The translations under genes and the position numbers were made by a program. A stretch of 64,000 nucleotides of DNA from Methylobacterium nodulans ORS 2060 (GTDB taxonomy: Bacteria; Pseudomonadota; Alphaproteobacteria; Rhizobiales; Beijerinckiaceae), in NCBI RefSeq assembly GCF_000022085.1, contig NC_011894.1, positions 1,700,501 through 1,764,500 on the forward strand, written 5' to 3'. The notes under the pieces are model-generated. The model was given only the letters and a program-made list of their open reading frames with translations. It was not told where the DNA came from and searched no databases. This document shows, in pieces, positions 8,179 through 16,335 of the stretch (position 1 is its first letter; every line of letters starts with the position of its first letter).

Positions 8179-9159
8179 TCAAGCCTGTTGGGGCTGATTT
8201 GGCGTCCAGAGGCGGTCCTGAGCGATGAGGCTGTTGGCCAGCACGGCGAGCTTGCGGGCCACGGCGATGATGGCGCACTTTGGCTTCTTGCCGTTGGCGA
8301 TCAGGCGTTCGTGGAAGGCTTTCAGGCCGGCGTTGTGGCGGGCGGCCGAGAGCGCCGCGAGGTAGAGGACGCGGCGCACGGGCGGGCGGCCGCCCCAGAT
8401 GACCCGCACGCCCTGGCGCGCGCCGGAATCGTCGGCGACCGGCGCCAGGCCCGCCAGCAGGCCGATCTGCCGGCTGCTGCAGGTGCCCAGCTCGGCCAGG
8501 CTGGCCACCAGGGTGGCCGCGATCGTGTCCCCGATCGAGGGGATCGAGACCAGGATGGCATGCCGCCGGGCCAGTCCGGGATCGGCCGCGATGAGCCGGC
8601 GGATCTCGCCGGCAAGGGCCTCGATGTCCGCGGCGATCCTGGCCAGACGGTCCTGGAACTGGCGGATCAGGAACGGGCTTGCGGCCGCGGCCAGCTGGTT
8701 CTTGAGGGCGGTTTGTTCGGCCACGGCGCTGTCGCGGGCCGCGACCAGTTCCTGGAGCGCTTCGAGCGCGTCCGAGGCCGGCGGGCGCTGCGGGGGGGCC
8801 ATCACCGCGGCAAACTGCGCCAGCACGCGGGCATCGAGCCGATCGGTCTTGGCCCAGATGCCTTGCGCCTTGGCGAACATGCGCACCCGAAACGGATCGA
8901 CGACGGCGACCGGCAGGCCCGAGGCATGCAGGCTGCGGCGGGTCTGGCGGTGCCACTTGCCGGTGGCCTCGACCACGACCAGCCCCAGAGCAAAGCGCCC
9001 AAGCCAGCGCTTGAGCTGCCGGATGCCGACCTCGGTATTGGCGAACCGCTGGGCTTGGCCGGAGGGGAGGACGTGGACGTCGAGCCAGCTCTTGCTGACG
9101 TCGATCCCCACGCTAGACTTGCCCGCGGTCTCTTGTTTGGACACTTCCTTGCCTTGCAT
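8179..9159 (-). CDS. IS110-family transposase (DEDD), copy 1
   Basis: 326-residue IS110 recombinase. The RuvC-like DEDD domain is complete: Asp20 (VGIDVSKSWLDV), Glu64 (VVVEATGKW), Asp106 and Asp109 (KTDRLDARVLA). The spacing is close to that of the characterised IS621 enzyme. The C-terminal Transposase_20 domain has IPSIGDTIAATLVASL and GLAPVADDSGARQG, whose Ser is the likely nucleophile, followed by GGRPPVRRVLY. The start at 9159 has GGGGAG ten bases upstream; an in-frame ATG at 9180 lacks a ribosome site. It differs from copy 2 by Phe for Leu in FLIRQFQDRL (codon 8656-8658). Probably active. Confidence 0.93.
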   Translation of the reverse strand: MQGKEVSKQETAGKSSVGIDVSKSWLDVHVLPSGQAQRFANTEVGIRQLKRWLGRFALGLVVVEATGKWHRQTRRSLHASGLPVAVVDPFRVRMFAKAQGIWAKTDRLDARVLAQFAAVMAPPQRPPASDALEALQELVAARDSAVAEQTALKNQLAAAASPFLIRQFQDRLARIAADIEALAGEIRRLIAADPGLARRHAILVSIPSIGDTIAATLVASLAELGTCSSRQIGLLAGLAPVADDSGARQGVRVIWGGRPPVRRVLYLAALSAARHNAGLKAFHERLIANGKKPKCAIIAVARKLAVLANSLIAQDRLWTPNQPQQA

Positions 9160-9342
9160 ACGGGACTTGCTCCCCAGCATCTGTTCAGGACAAGAGCCAG
9201 AGGGCGGCCGGATCCTGCTTTCCCACGGTGCCAATCCTAGAGGGAGATCGATCCCGGCCGCCCGCGTCGCGGCCGGTGGCCACCGGCCGCGACGCACCTC
9301 ACAGCTTGGTGCGCTGGTCGGCCCGTCAAACATGCAAGAGGG
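9160..9342 (-). ncRNA. candidate IS110 bridge RNA region, copy 1
   Basis: Non-coding left end upstream of the transposase gene. In the IS110 group with a long left end, this is where the bridge RNA guiding recombination is encoded. It contains a 32-base perfect palindrome at 9264-9295 centred on GGTGGCCACC. Structure and guide loops were not modelled, so the call rests on position and on the hairpin. Confidence 0.45.
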
Positions 9343-9498
9343 AGCGCGAAGGGGCGGAGAACCATCCGCCTGGGCAAGCCGACATCTGCATGGCCAAGCC
9401 ATCACCGGATGTCGGATGACTGGCCGGGCACCGGTCATGCCGCTAGGATGGTCCGCCTGTACGATCCCGCCGCAGGCTCACCCTCGAAGACATCACCC

Positions 9499-9774
9499 AT
9501 GCGCATTCTCATCGCCACGGCGTCCCTCGGCCTCGCGCTCCTGCCGGACCTCGCCCGCGCCCAGCAGCCGACGCCGACGAGCCCGCCCGGCCTCGCCCAG
9601 CCGGCCCCCGCAGCCGTGGGGCGGCGGCAGCCGCGGCCCGACACGGTGGGGCAGGGCGCGGCGGGGCAGAAGCTGCCGAACCCCGACGAGGCCGCCCGCA
9701 AGGCGGCGGCGCGGGACAAGGCCTGGGACGCCCGGATGAAGCGGACCCTCGGGTCGATCTGCACGGGCTGCTGA
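9499..9774 (+). CDS. small secreted Pro/Ala-rich protein
   Basis: 91-residue protein with a typical signal peptide (MRILIATASLGLALLPDLARA, cleavage near residue 21). A low-complexity Gln/Pro/Thr/Ala region follows. The C-terminus is charged (DEAARKAAARDKAWDARMKR) and ends in CTGC. Function unknown; the two terminal cysteines could form a disulphide in the periplasm. It ends ten bases before the ABC ATPase gene and may share its transcript. Confidence 0.6.
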   Translation: MRILIATASLGLALLPDLARAQQPTPTSPPGLAQPAPAAVGRRQPRPDTVGQGAAGQKLPNPDEAARKAAARDKAWDARMKRTLGSICTGC

Positions 9775-9784
9775 CCCTTCGCGG

Positions 9785-10738
9785 ATGATCCGCTTCGAGA
9801 GCGCGTGCAAGATCTATCCGGGTCAGGCACGGCCGGTCGTGGACGGCGTCGACCTCGCGGTTGAGGAAGGCACCACCTGCGTCCTCATCGGCCCGTCGGG
9901 CTGCGGCAAGTCGACCACCCTGCGGATGGTCAACCGCCTCGTGACTCCGACGTCGGGCCGCGTGCGCGTCGGCGGCGAGGATGTGGCCGGGCTCGACCCG
10001 ATCGCCCTGCGCCGGCGCACCGGCTATGTGCTGCAGGGCATCGGGCTCTTTCCCCACCACAGCGTCGGGCAGAACGTCGCCACGGTCCCGGGGCTCCTCG
10101 GCTGGCCGCGCCGCCGCATCGCCGAGCGCGTCGATGCCATGCTCGACCTCGTCGGGCTCGATCCGGACAGCTTTCGGGCGCGGCGGCCGGATTCCCTCTC
10201 GGGCGGCCAGCGGCAGCGGGTCGGCGTCGCCCGGGCTCTCGCCGCCGACCCGCCGGTGCTGCTGATGGACGAGCCCTTCGGGGCGGTCGATCCGCTGGAG
10301 CGGGGACGCCTCCAGGGCGAGATCCGCGCCATCCTCCGGCGTCTCGGCAAGACGGTGCTGCTCGTCACCCACGACATCGACGAGGCCCTGCGCATGGGCG
10401 ACCGGATCGCGCTGATGCGGGAGGGCCGCCTGGTCCAGGTCGACGCGCCCGAGCGCCTGCTCGCCCGGCCCGCCGACGCCTTCGCGGAGGCGTTCGTCGG
10501 CTCCGATCGCTGGCTGCGGCGGCTCGCCCTGATCCCGGCCGCTGCGGCGCGCGAGGTCGGCGCGGCCCCGGAGGCGCCGCGCCTGCCCGCCGGTGCCTCC
10601 CTCAAGGATGCGCTCGGCCTTCTCCTCGCGGCCGGCGCCGAGCGGGTCGCCCTGACGGACGAGGGCGTGGTGACGCTGGCCTCGCTGCGGGCGGCGGCTG
10701 CGGCCGATTCGGCCGGTGGCTTCACCTGCGCTCCCTGA
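9785..10738 (+). CDS. ABC transporter ATP-binding protein, glycine betaine/choline (OpuCA/ProV) type
   Basis: 317-residue ABC ATPase. Walker [11 protein letters not shown] lies near residue 38, the Q-loop [18 protein letters not shown] near 80, signature [15 protein letters not shown] near 138, and Walker [17 protein letters not shown] just after, then the switch His in [16 protein letters not shown]. The motif order and the [11 protein letters not shown] stretch are typical of quaternary-amine importers. The C-terminal 80 residues look like a degenerate CBS-type region. No permease or binding protein is encoded nearby, so this is an orphan ATPase in this window. It precedes trpA by 84 bases. 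Confidence 0.85.
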   Translation: MIRFESACKIYPGQARPVVDGVDLAVEEGTTCVLIGPSGCGKSTTLRMVNRLVTPTSGRVRVGGEDVAGLDPIALRRRTGYVLQGIGLFPHHSVGQNVATVPGLLGWPRRRIAERVDAMLDLVGLDPDSFRARRPDSLSGGQRQRVGVARALAADPPVLLMDEPFGAVDPLERGRLQGEIRAILRRLGKTVLLVTHDIDEALRMGDRIALMREGRLVQVDAPERLLARPADAFAEAFVGSDRWLRRLALIPAAAAREVGAAPEAPRLPAGASLKDALGLLLAAGAERVALTDEGVVTLASLRAAAAADSAGGFTCAP

Positions 10739-10822
10739 TGGTGTAGCGCGGCGGCACCCCCGCGCTGCGCCCGAGCGCGACGGAGTCGCTGCCCGCCGCT
10801 CCCGGAGGCCAGAGAGACCGCC

Positions 10823-11659
10823 ATGACGACCCGCCTCGACGACACCTTCGCCCGCTGCCGCGCGGAGGGACGCGCCGCCCTCGTCACCTACGTGATGGCC
10901 GGCGACCCCGATCCCGAGACTTCGTTCGCGGTGCTGCGCGCCCTGCCGGCGGCCGGTGCCGACATCGTGGAGTTCGGGCTGCCCTTCACCGATCCGATGG
11001 CGGACGGCCCGGCGATCCAGGCGGCCGGCCTGCGGGCGCTCAAGGCCGGCCAGAGCGTGGCCAGGACCCTCGATCTGGTGCGCCGCTTCCGGGCCGAGGA
11101 TCCGCGCACCCCGGTCATCCTGATGGGCTACTACAACCCCATCTACACGTATGGCGTGCCGCGCTTCCTCGCCGACGCCGTGGCGGCGGGAGTCGACGGC
11201 CTGATCGTGGTCGACCTGCCGCCCGAGGAGGACGACGAGCTCTGCCTGCCGGCTCGGCAAGCGGGCCTCGCCTTCATCCGGCTCGCCACGCCGACGACGG
11301 ACGAGCGGCGCCTGCCGGCCGTCCTCGCGAACACCTCCGGTTTCGTCTATTATGTGTCGATCACCGGCATCACCGGGGCGGCGACGCCCGATTTCGGTGC
11401 GGTCGCGAGCGCGGTCGCCCGCATCCGGGCGCAGACGGCGCTGCCCGTGGTGGTCGGCTTCGGCGTGAAGACGGGCGAGCATGCTGCCGCGATCGCCCGG
11501 AACGCGGATGGCGTCGTGGTGGGCTCGGCCTTGGTGGACACGCTCGCCCGCTCCCTCGATCTCGAAGGCCGCGCCACCTCGGGCAGCGTCGCGGCGGTCT
11601 TGGCGCTGGTGCGCGACCTCGCGGCGGGCGTCCGTTCCGCCGCGGGCGGGGCGGCTTGA
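10823..11659 (+). CDS. trpA: tryptophan synthase alpha subunit
   Basis: 278-residue alpha subunit, which cleaves indole-3-glycerol phosphate and channels indole to TrpB. Catalytic Glu50 and Asp61 lie in [25 protein letters not shown] sequence. [34 protein letters not shown] (phosphate-side loop) and VVVGFGVKT follow in the normal order. An (a)GGCCAGAGAG stretch precedes the ATG. accD starts 13 bases after the stop, giving the usual trpA-accD-folC arrangement; trpB is not adjacent upstream, where an ABC ATPase gene sits instead. Confidence 0.97.
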   Translation: MTTRLDDTFARCRAEGRAALVTYVMAGDPDPETSFAVLRALPAAGADIVEFGLPFTDPMADGPAIQAAGLRALKAGQSVARTLDLVRRFRAEDPRTPVILMGYYNPIYTYGVPRFLADAVAAGVDGLIVVDLPPEEDDELCLPARQAGLAFIRLATPTTDERRLPAVLANTSGFVYYVSITGITGAATPDFGAVASAVARIRAQTALPVVVGFGVKTGEHAAAIARNADGVVVGSALVDTLARSLDLEGRATSGSVAAVLALVRDLAAGVRSAAGGAA

Positions 11660-11672
11660 GCGGAGGTTCGCC

Positions 11673-12578
11673 ATGAAGGTCGAGACGATGAACTGGATCT
11701 CGGAGGTCGTCCGACCCCGCATCAAGACGCTGTTCAAGCGCGAGACGCCCGAGAACCTCTGGGTGAAGTGCCCCGAGACCGGCCAGATGGTCTTCCACAA
11801 GGAGGTGGAAGCCAACGATTACGTGATACCGGGCTCCGAGCACCACCTGCGGATGACCGCCCAGCAGCGGCTGAAGATGATGTTCGACCAGGGCACCTGG
11901 CTCGACGTGCCGCTCCCCGAGGTGCCGGTCGATCCGCTGAAGTTCCGCGACGAGAAGCGCTACGTCGACCGCCTCAAGGACGCCCGGGCGAAGACCGGCA
12001 TGATGGACGCCTTCAAGGTCGGGTTCGGCCGCGTCGGCGGCCTGCCGATGACGCTGGCCGTGCAGGATTTCGGCTTCATGGGCGGCTCGCTCGGCATGGC
12101 GGCGGGCGAGGCCTTCGTGCGCGGTGCCGAGACCGCCCTCGACAAGCGCACCCCCTACGTGCTGTTCGCGGCTTCGGGCGGCGCGCGGATGCAGGAGGGC
12201 ATCCTCTCGCTGATGCAGATGCCCCGCACCACCGTGGCGGTGCGCCGGCTCAACCAAGCGCGCCTGCCCTACCTCGTGGTGATGACGAACCCGACGACCG
12301 GGGGCGTGACCGCCTCCTACGCGATGCTGGGCGACATCCATCTCGCCGAGCCCGGGGCGCTGATCGGCTTCGCGGGCCCTCGCGTCATCGAGCAGACCAT
12401 CCGCGAGAAGCTGCCGGACGGCTTCCAGCGCTCCGAGTATCTGCGCGAGCACGGCATGATCGACCAGGTCGTGCATCGCCGGGACCTGAAGGCGACGATC
12501 GCGCGGCTCTGCGGCCTGCTGATGCAGGCGCCGGCGGCCGAGCCGGCGGAAGAGGAGGCCGAACCGCTGCCGGCGTGA
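11673..12578 (+). CDS. accD: acetyl-CoA carboxylase carboxyltransferase subunit beta
   Basis: 301-residue AccD, half of the carboxyltransferase that makes malonyl-CoA for fatty acid synthesis. The crotonase-like core is complete: [57 protein letters not shown] and [12 protein letters not shown]. The N-terminal zinc ribbon is degenerate. Where E. coli has two C-x-x-C pairs, this protein has CPET and VIPGS, so three of four zinc ligands are missing. That is probably a lineage feature rather than damage. GCGGAGG sits six bases before the ATG at 11673. Confidence 0.96.
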   Translation: MKVETMNWISEVVRPRIKTLFKRETPENLWVKCPETGQMVFHKEVEANDYVIPGSEHHLRMTAQQRLKMMFDQGTWLDVPLPEVPVDPLKFRDEKRYVDRLKDARAKTGMMDAFKVGFGRVGGLPMTLAVQDFGFMGGSLGMAAGEAFVRGAETALDKRTPYVLFAASGGARMQEGILSLMQMPRTTVAVRRLNQARLPYLVVMTNPTTGGVTASYAMLGDIHLAEPGALIGFAGPRVIEQTIREKLPDGFQRSEYLREHGMIDQVVHRRDLKATIARLCGLLMQAPAAEPAEEEAEPLPA

Positions 12579-12963
12579 GCCTGCGACGCGGCCGACGGCA
12601 TGCCCGCCAGAAGCAGGTGTCGCCCTGCATCCTCGGTCGTCGAGCCGGGACAGCCCACCGGGGCGGCTGTCGTCGCCTGTCCGGAGGGCGTCGTCGCGCC
12701 GGCGCTCGCGGCACCGGATCGCGCCTGCTCCTCGGCGTTCCGCGTGACCTCAAGTCGGGCTTGCTGGAACTCCGCAAGTCTGGTCCCTTCAACAGCGTGA
12801 TCGCCGCGCAGACCTTGATCGGGAACCTCGCCGTCGAACCGGTCGTGGCGGGCCGGGACGATCTGGCCTTGCGCACGAGGAATCCTCGTCCCGGAAGGGG
12901 GGAGGGGGCCCGTGCCGAGCAGCCCGCCATTCAGGACCCGACCCCCAAGCACGAGACCGTCCG
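12579..12963. other. gene-free interval between accD and folC
   Basis: 385 bases. Open frames on both strands give only low-complexity Arg/Pro/Ser translations without ribosome sites or recognisable motifs. No tRNA, terminator with a T-tract or named repeat was seen. It is longer than the usual accD-folC gap, so a decayed gene or repeat is possible. Confidence 0.4.
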
Positions 12964-14289
12964 ATGGAGTCCTCCGACGCGCTGATGGCGCGCTTCCTGG
13001 CCCTGCATCCGCGCACGATCGACCTGTCGCTCGGGCGCATCGAGCGCCTGCTCGCGGCGCTCGGCCATCCCGAGCGGCGGCTGCCGCCGGTCATCCACGT
13101 GGCGGGCACGAACGGCAAGGGATCGACCATCGCCACCATGCGGGCGATCCTGGAGGCGGGCGGCCTCTCGGCCCATGTCTACACCTCGCCCCACCTCGTG
13201 CGCTTCCACGAGCGCATCCGGCTCGGCCGGGTCGGGGGCGGGCGCTTCGTCGGCGAGGATCGCCTCGCCGATGCCTTCGCGCGCTGCGAGGCGGCCAATG
13301 CCGGCGAACCCATCACGGTGTTCGAGATCACCACCGCCGCCGCGCTCCTGCTCTTCGCCGAGAGCCCTGCGGACGTGCTGCTGCTGGAGGTGGGGCTCGG
13401 CGGGCGGGTCGACGCGACGAACGTGATCGACCAGCCGGCCGCCGCCGTGGTGACGCCGATCGGCCGCGACCACGCCGAGTATCTCGGCGACACCCTCGAG
13501 GCGGTGGCGATCGAGAAGGCCGGGATCTTCAAGCGCGGCTGCCCGGCGGTGATCGCGCCCCAGGACTACCCGGAGGCCGACCGGGTGCTCTGCGCCCGCG
13601 CCGAGGCGGTGCGGGCGGCGCCGATTCTGGTCGGCAACCAGGATTTCTCCGTGCACGAGGAGCGCGGCCGGCTCGTCTACCAGGACGAGGAAGGGCTCCT
13701 CGACCTGCCGCGGCCGCGACTCGCCGGGCGCCACCAGATCGTCAATGCGGGCACCGCCATCGCGGCCCTGCGGGCGGCCGGATTCGCCGATCTCGGCACG
13801 ACCGCCTTCGAGGTCGGGCTGACCCAGGTCGACTGGCCGGGTCGCCTGCAGCGCCTCAGCCGGGGGCGCCTGCCCGGGCTGATGCCCGTGGGCAGCGAAC
13901 TCTGGCTCGACGGCGGCCACAACGTGGATGGCGGGCGAATCCTGGCCGCCGCCATGGCGGACCTGCAGGAGCGGGGCGATGCGCCCCTCGTCCTCGTGAC
14001 CGGCCTTCTCGGGACCAAGGACGCCGAGGGTTTCCTGCGCAACTTCGTCGGCCTCGCGCGCTCGGTCGTGGCAGTGCCGATCAGCGGCCAACTCGCGGCC
14101 CGCCCGGCCGACGAGGTCGCGGCCATCGCCGCCGCGGTCGGCCTGCCCGCCGAGACGGCGCCCAGCGTGGAAGCCGCCCTCGTCGCCCTTCAGGACCGGG
14201 TCTGGGAGCGCCCGCCCCGGGTGCTGATCTGCGGCTCGCTCTACCTCGCGGGGGCGGTCCTGACCGCCAATGGCACGCCGCCAGTGTGA
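12964..14289 (+). CDS. folC: folylpolyglutamate synthase / dihydrofolate synthase
   Basis: 441-residue Mur-ligase-fold enzyme that adds glutamate to dihydropteroate and to folates. The ATP loop VAGTNGKGST is at residues 46-55, followed by YTSPHLVRFHERIRLG, TVFEITTAAALLLFAE, LLLEVGLGGRVDATN and IGRDHAEYLG. The C-terminal domain has LDGGHNVDGGR (catalytic Asp and His of the family). It is third in the trpA-accD-folC group, though a 385-base gap separates it from accD and may hold its own promoter. Confidence 0.95.
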   Translation: MESSDALMARFLALHPRTIDLSLGRIERLLAALGHPERRLPPVIHVAGTNGKGSTIATMRAILEAGGLSAHVYTSPHLVRFHERIRLGRVGGGRFVGEDRLADAFARCEAANAGEPITVFEITTAAALLLFAESPADVLLLEVGLGGRVDATNVIDQPAAAVVTPIGRDHAEYLGDTLEAVAIEKAGIFKRGCPAVIAPQDYPEADRVLCARAEAVRAAPILVGNQDFSVHEERGRLVYQDEEGLLDLPRPRLAGRHQIVNAGTAIAALRAAGFADLGTTAFEVGLTQVDWPGRLQRLSRGRLPGLMPVGSELWLDGGHNVDGGRILAAAMADLQERGDAPLVLVTGLLGTKDAEGFLRNFVGLARSVVAVPISGQLAARPADEVAAIAAAVGLPAETAPSVEAALVALQDRVWERPPRVLICGSLYLAGAVLTANGTPPV

Positions 14290-14499
14290 GAAACGGGCCC
14301 GCGCAACCCAGGGTCTAGAAAACTAACCATTTGATGCGGAAAGGCTTTGTGGTGCCCCCTGGGCGCGCGCAAGTGTGGTTCGTCGCCCGCCGATCCTCGA
14401 GGTTGTGGCTTTCGGGAGATGCTGTGGCGCATGTGCTACATCGGGCCCCGCCGAAATGGTCTAGCTTGGCGTCGATCGGGGAACCTGCTGGGGACCATC

Positions 14500-15357
14500 A
14501 TGAAAAAGCTTCTGAGTGCGTTTGCTGCCTTTACTGCTCTGACGGCTGCTGCTTCGGCTGCCGACCTGCCGCGCCGCGTCGCTCCGCCGCCGGTGATCGC
14601 GCCGGTGCCGGTCTTCACCTGGACCGGGTTCTACGCCGGTTTCAACGCCGGCTACGGCTTCGACGTGAGCAGCAACAACGGCCCAACGGTGCTCGGCGTC
14701 GGCCCGGCCACCGGCCTCGTCTTTGCCCCGACGGTGATCGCCTTCCGGAACCAGAACAACCTCGACGGCTTCGTCGGCGGCGGTCAGGTCGGCTACAACT
14801 ACCAGTTCACGCCGGGCGCAGGCTTCGTGATCGGTCTTGAGGCGGACGCCCAGTTCGCTGATTTCGGACGCAACCGCAACCGCTTCATCGCCACCGGCCC
14901 GATCGCCGCCCAGACGGTGTTCAACCCGGCCGGCATCGCCGGTCTCGACTGGTTCGGCACGGTGCGCGGCCGGCTCGGCTACGCCGTTGATCGCGTGCTG
15001 TTCTACGGCACCGGCGGTTTCGCCTATGGCGGCGGTGGCGGCCGCGACTTCGGCCTGCCCAACGACGACGACTTCCAGACCGGCTGGACCGCCGGTGGTG
15101 GCGTCGAGTACGCCCTGCCCACCGACTCGTTCCTGAACTTCTTCCGGTCGAACGCGGTGACGGTGAAGGTCGAAGGTCTGTACGTGAACCTGGACCGTGG
15201 CCGGCGCTTCAACGGCGCCTTCGCGGTGAACAACGCCGGCGCCATCATCACGACGGCGAGCCCGGGCGTGGTCGTGGTGAACGCCGGTCAGTTCCGCCGC
15301 GACACCGAGTTCGCGGTGGTCCGCGCCGGCCTGAACTACAAGTTCGGCACTTGGTAG
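14500..15357 (+). CDS. outer-membrane beta-barrel protein (Omp25/Omp31 type)
   Basis: 285-residue outer-membrane protein. The signal peptide is clear (MKKLLSAFAAFTALTAAASA), then the classic start DLPRRVAPPP and WTGFYAGFNAGYGFD, as in rhizobial Omp25/Omp31 and related porin-like barrels. Alternating strands rich in Gly, Tyr and Phe (GGGQVGYNYQF, FGTVRGRLGYAVDRVLFYGT) lead to a C-terminal AVVRAGLNYKFGTW ending on an aromatic residue, as beta-barrel assembly requires. The ATG at 14500 was picked because the signal peptide starts there. A strong terminator follows at 15383-15410. Confidence 0.9.
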   Translation: MKKLLSAFAAFTALTAAASAADLPRRVAPPPVIAPVPVFTWTGFYAGFNAGYGFDVSSNNGPTVLGVGPATGLVFAPTVIAFRNQNNLDGFVGGGQVGYNYQFTPGAGFVIGLEADAQFADFGRNRNRFIATGPIAAQTVFNPAGIAGLDWFGTVRGRLGYAVDRVLFYGTGGFAYGGGGGRDFGLPNDDDFQTGWTAGGGVEYALPTDSFLNFFRSNAVTVKVEGLYVNLDRGRRFNGAFAVNNAGAIITTASPGVVVVNAGQFRRDTEFAVVRAGLNYKFGTW

Positions 15358-15382
15358 GATCCTGGCGACTGCCAGAAACGGG

Positions 15383-15410
15383 AAAGCCCGGCCGCAAGGC
15401 CGGGCTTTTC
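15383..15410 (+). terminator. rho-independent terminator after the beta-barrel gene
   Basis: Eleven-base stem AAAGCCCGGCC / GGCCGGGCTTT with a GCAA loop, followed by TTTTC. It lies 26 bases after the stop codon and could work in both directions. Confidence 0.9.
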
Positions 15411-15444
15411 TGCTTTTCGACGGCCGCGTTCCCTAAAAGCCGCC

Positions 15445-15481
15445 TAAATAGAAACTGACCTACATGGAAGCCGCCCCGCTC
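15445..15481 (+). repeat. dispersed repeat R2, copy 2
   Basis: TAAATAGAAACTGACCTACA then TGGAAGCCGCCCCGCTC, matching 6373-6411 on the other strand. The first part (CGCCTAGATAGAAACTGA on the minus strand) recurs next to the long inverted repeat at 30246-30262. Confidence 0.7.
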
Positions 15482-15528
15482 TCAGATGAGGGCCGGTGGG
15501 GCTGCCATCGGGGGGCCTTGCGGCCGGG

Positions 15529-15565
15529 TTCATCCGTCAGGGTCGGCAAAAGCCGGTGGCGAACT
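15529..15565 (-). repeat. short dispersed repeat R3, copy 2
   Basis: On the minus strand: GAGTTCGCCACCGGCTTTTG then CCGACCCTGACGGATGAAC. Same family as 6117-6152, 29929-29963 and 51907-51934. It lies just beyond the trxA terminator. Confidence 0.6.
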
Positions 15566-15596
15566 CATAAAAAAGCCCGGCACTAGGCCGGGCTTC
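15566..15596 (-). terminator. rho-independent terminator after trxA
   Basis: Stem AAGCCCGGC / GCCGGGCTT (15573-15581 with 15587-15595), followed on the minus strand by TTTTTTAT. It lies 24 bases after the trxA stop codon. Confidence 0.88.
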
Positions 15597-15619
15597 AGCG
15601 GAGCATCACGGCACCGCGG

Positions 15620-15943
15620 TCAGGCGCTCGTGGACTGGATCCAGCGCGAAAGGTCGCCCTTCGGCGCGGCCCCGACCTTCTGGCTGGCGAGCTTGCCGTC
15701 CTTGAAGATCATCAGGGTCGGAATCGAGCGGATCCCGTACTCCGAGGCGATGCCGGGATTCTCGTCCACGTTGACCTTGGCGATCTTCACGCGGCCCTGC
15801 ATCTCGCTCGAGATCTCTTCCAGCGCCGGGCCGATCGCCCGACAGGGGCCGCACCACTCGGCCCAGAAATCGACGACGACGGGCTCGGAAGCCTCCAGGA
15901 CGTCCTGCTTGAAGCTCGCGTCGGTCACCTTCACGGTTGCCAT
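15620..15943 (-). CDS. trxA: thioredoxin
   Basis: 107-residue thioredoxin 1, a cytoplasmic protein-disulphide reductase. The redox motif is WCGPC (Cys31 and Cys34), after VVVDFWAE. The cis-Pro is in [14 protein letters not shown], and VNVDENP and the C-terminal helix are normal. The start at 15943 gives MATVKVTD as in the family. It is monocistronic here and convergent with the beta-barrel gene, each with its own terminator. Confidence 0.97.
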   Translation of the reverse strand: MATVKVTDASFKQDVLEASEPVVVDFWAEWCGPCRAIGPALEEISSEMQGRVKIAKVNVDENPGIASEYGIRSIPTLMIFKDGKLASQKVGAAPKGDLSRWIQSTSA

Positions 15944-16335
15944 CGCAAAACCCTTTCTCTCCGGGACGCGGCAGACCCGGCCTCATCCCGCGTGAGCGCA
16001 ACGTAGGAAGCCGCGAGAGCCCGATCAAGCGCGCACGGCCGCGCTTGCGCAAGGGGGCAGTGCGCCGCCACACACGGCATGTCAGGGCCCGCCACGCGTT
16101 CCGCCGCTGCAGTCGCGAGAGGCCCGCAGGGCGGGGATGTCTTGGCGCCGTCGCCGGAACGGGCCGGGCCATCAATCATGGAATGAATTGACGGTAAGAC
16201 CTGCAACCAACACGCTCTGGTTGATTTCCTGCGAGGATTCGTCGAGGTTCGGGCTGCGGCCGCTGCCCGTGTCGTCCGAACAGAGCATGCCGGTCGCGAC
16301 CTGCCCCGTCCGGCATGGTCGCCGGAGAGACCGCA
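15944..16335. other. gene-free interval upstream of trxA and the hybrid kinase
   Basis: 392 bases holding the divergent promoters of trxA and the histidine kinase gene. No convincing ORF, RNA gene or repeat was recognised. The stretch around 16170-16260 is less GC-rich than its surroundings and is the likeliest promoter region for the kinase. Confidence 0.4.

Larger units (their letters stand above)
8135..9342 (-). mobile_element. IS110-family insertion sequence, copy 1
   Basis: This 1208-bp segment matches 51934-53141 in inverted orientation. By eye the only difference found is one base in the transposase gene. It holds one DEDD transposase gene, about 180 bases of non-coding sequence upstream of it and only 20-45 bases downstream. 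There are no terminal inverted repeats, as is usual for IS110. About 30 bases at the 8135 end are probably target sequence, which would make the element itself about 1180 bp. Confidence 0.85.

Noticed and set aside
12317..12952. 211-codon minus-strand frame in the accD-folC gap
   Set aside because: Half of it is antisense to accD and the rest has no motif or ribosome site.
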